Shown here: piece by piece, positions 63,851-64,000 of the stretch
How the letters are laid out: the number at the start of each line of letters is the position of its first letter
How positions within the stretch are numbered: the first letter of the stretch is position 1
Made by a program: the position numbers and the translations under genes
Notes under the pieces: generated by a model
Databases searched by the model: none
What the model saw: only the letters and a program-made list of their open reading frames with translations
What the model was told of the DNA's origin: nothing
Assembly: GCF_013409575.1 (NCBI RefSeq)
Contig: NZ_JACCCY010000003.1
Coordinates: 310,001-374,000 of the forward strand
Direction of reading: 5' to 3'
Length of the DNA stretch: 64,000 nucleotides
Origin: Macellibacteroides fermentans
GTDB lineage: Bacteria > Bacteroidota > Bacteroidia > Bacteroidales > Tannerellaceae

Positions 63851-64000
63851 TTAATCCATCATCCGGCTGAAATACCTTGGCTTGTACCCTGGCAATAATT
63901 CAGGATGAAATATCCAAACCAAATCTTTTAACAGATAATCGGGATGCATCGGCACCTCCTCGTAGTAGGGAACCTTTCCTGTATTGGTGTAATAGATCTT
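63851..64000 (-). CDS. C-terminal fragment of a periplasmic binding protein-like gene (runs off the window)
   Basis: An open frame without start, ending in a stop at 63851-63853 on the minus strand. The last residues read PYYEEVPMHPDYLLKDLVWI then FHPELLPGYKPRYFSRMMD. This ending (PdyLLkDLv-iFHPELL) is that of ABC-type iron/cobalamin substrate-binding proteins in Bacteroidota. Only 49 residues are visible, so the substrate cannot be told. Confidence 0.6.
   Translation of the reverse strand, partial: KIYYTNTGKVPYYEEVPMHPDYLLKDLVWIFHPELLPGYKPRYFSRMMD

Noticed and set aside
1-64000. tRNA or rRNA genes
   Set aside because: I looked for T-loop-like GTTCGAATC patterns with matching stems and for rRNA landmarks and found none; a GGTTCAAATC-like string near 10602 is inside the transposase coding sequence.

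Overview
The window comes from a chromosome of the order Bacteroidales. The evidence is repeated promoter boxes of the Bacteroidota type (TAnnTTTG, with a TTTG-like box about 19-21 bases upstream), Bacteroidota-restricted families (DUF3822, DUF4924, DUF6249, OMP_b-brl_3 barrels), and Bacteroides-type mobilisation genes and IntDOT-like integrases. The gene set would suit a Parabacteroides-like organism, but genus is a guess. There are no rRNA, tRNA or CRISPR loci.

Positions 1-20,650 are accessory DNA. From 12,050 down to 35, on the minus strand, runs a visibly AT-rich, tightly packed operon. It starts with a small secreted Gly/Ala-rich peptide with two cysteines, then a small membrane protein (possible immunity factor), a SpoIIM-like membrane protein, another membrane protein, a complete MacB-type tripartite exporter (permease, adaptor, ATPase, TolC-like channel), an O-antigen-ligase/TPR protein and a transglutaminase-like lipoprotein. 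I read it as an undescribed peptide (bacteriocin-like) production and export system. In this strain it is broken: an IS4-family element (9525-10840, with a 9-bp target duplication) sits inside the SpoIIM-like gene. An IS110-family element (about 12.1-13.7 kb, transposase frameshifted at an A8 run) lies just upstream of the peptide gene.

Positions 13,970-20,650 hold a mobilizable element: relaxase, MobC-like accessory protein, a candidate oriT made of five hairpins in a row, a DUF3408 protein, two small HTH proteins, a RhuM-like fragment and two tandem tyrosine recombinases. Its right end abuts a GH123 glycosidase gene that no longer has an in-frame ATG, so the insertion probably removed the gene's start.

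Positions 22,500-64,000 are mostly core chromosome: an OMP barrel with a Spy-like partner; cardiolipin synthase; rsmD-DUF3822; a RecD-like helicase; rsmI, a coiled-coil lipoprotein and a HAD phosphatase; rpsA; an ECF sigma operon; the prfC-rfbD-DUF4924-Mur-like operon; purL; a phosphate porin/PstS pair; nitronate monooxygenase; a LuxR-type regulator with a hemerythrin protein; a hybrid sensor kinase; an SDR; trpS; and carB. An ISAs1 element (34260-35888, 10-bp target duplication) has inserted next to a cluster of palindromic repeats. A related cluster occurs after carB.

The most interesting regulatory signal is upstream of carB: a promoter, a U-rich 37-codon leader ORF, and a strong intrinsic terminator whose 5' arm contains the leader stop codon. 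This is the layout of the enterobacterial pyrBI attenuator. Other candidates are a small RNA at 55.2 kb, 22-bp-phased repeats before the phosphate porin, and a catalytically doubtful Mur-ligase paralogue.
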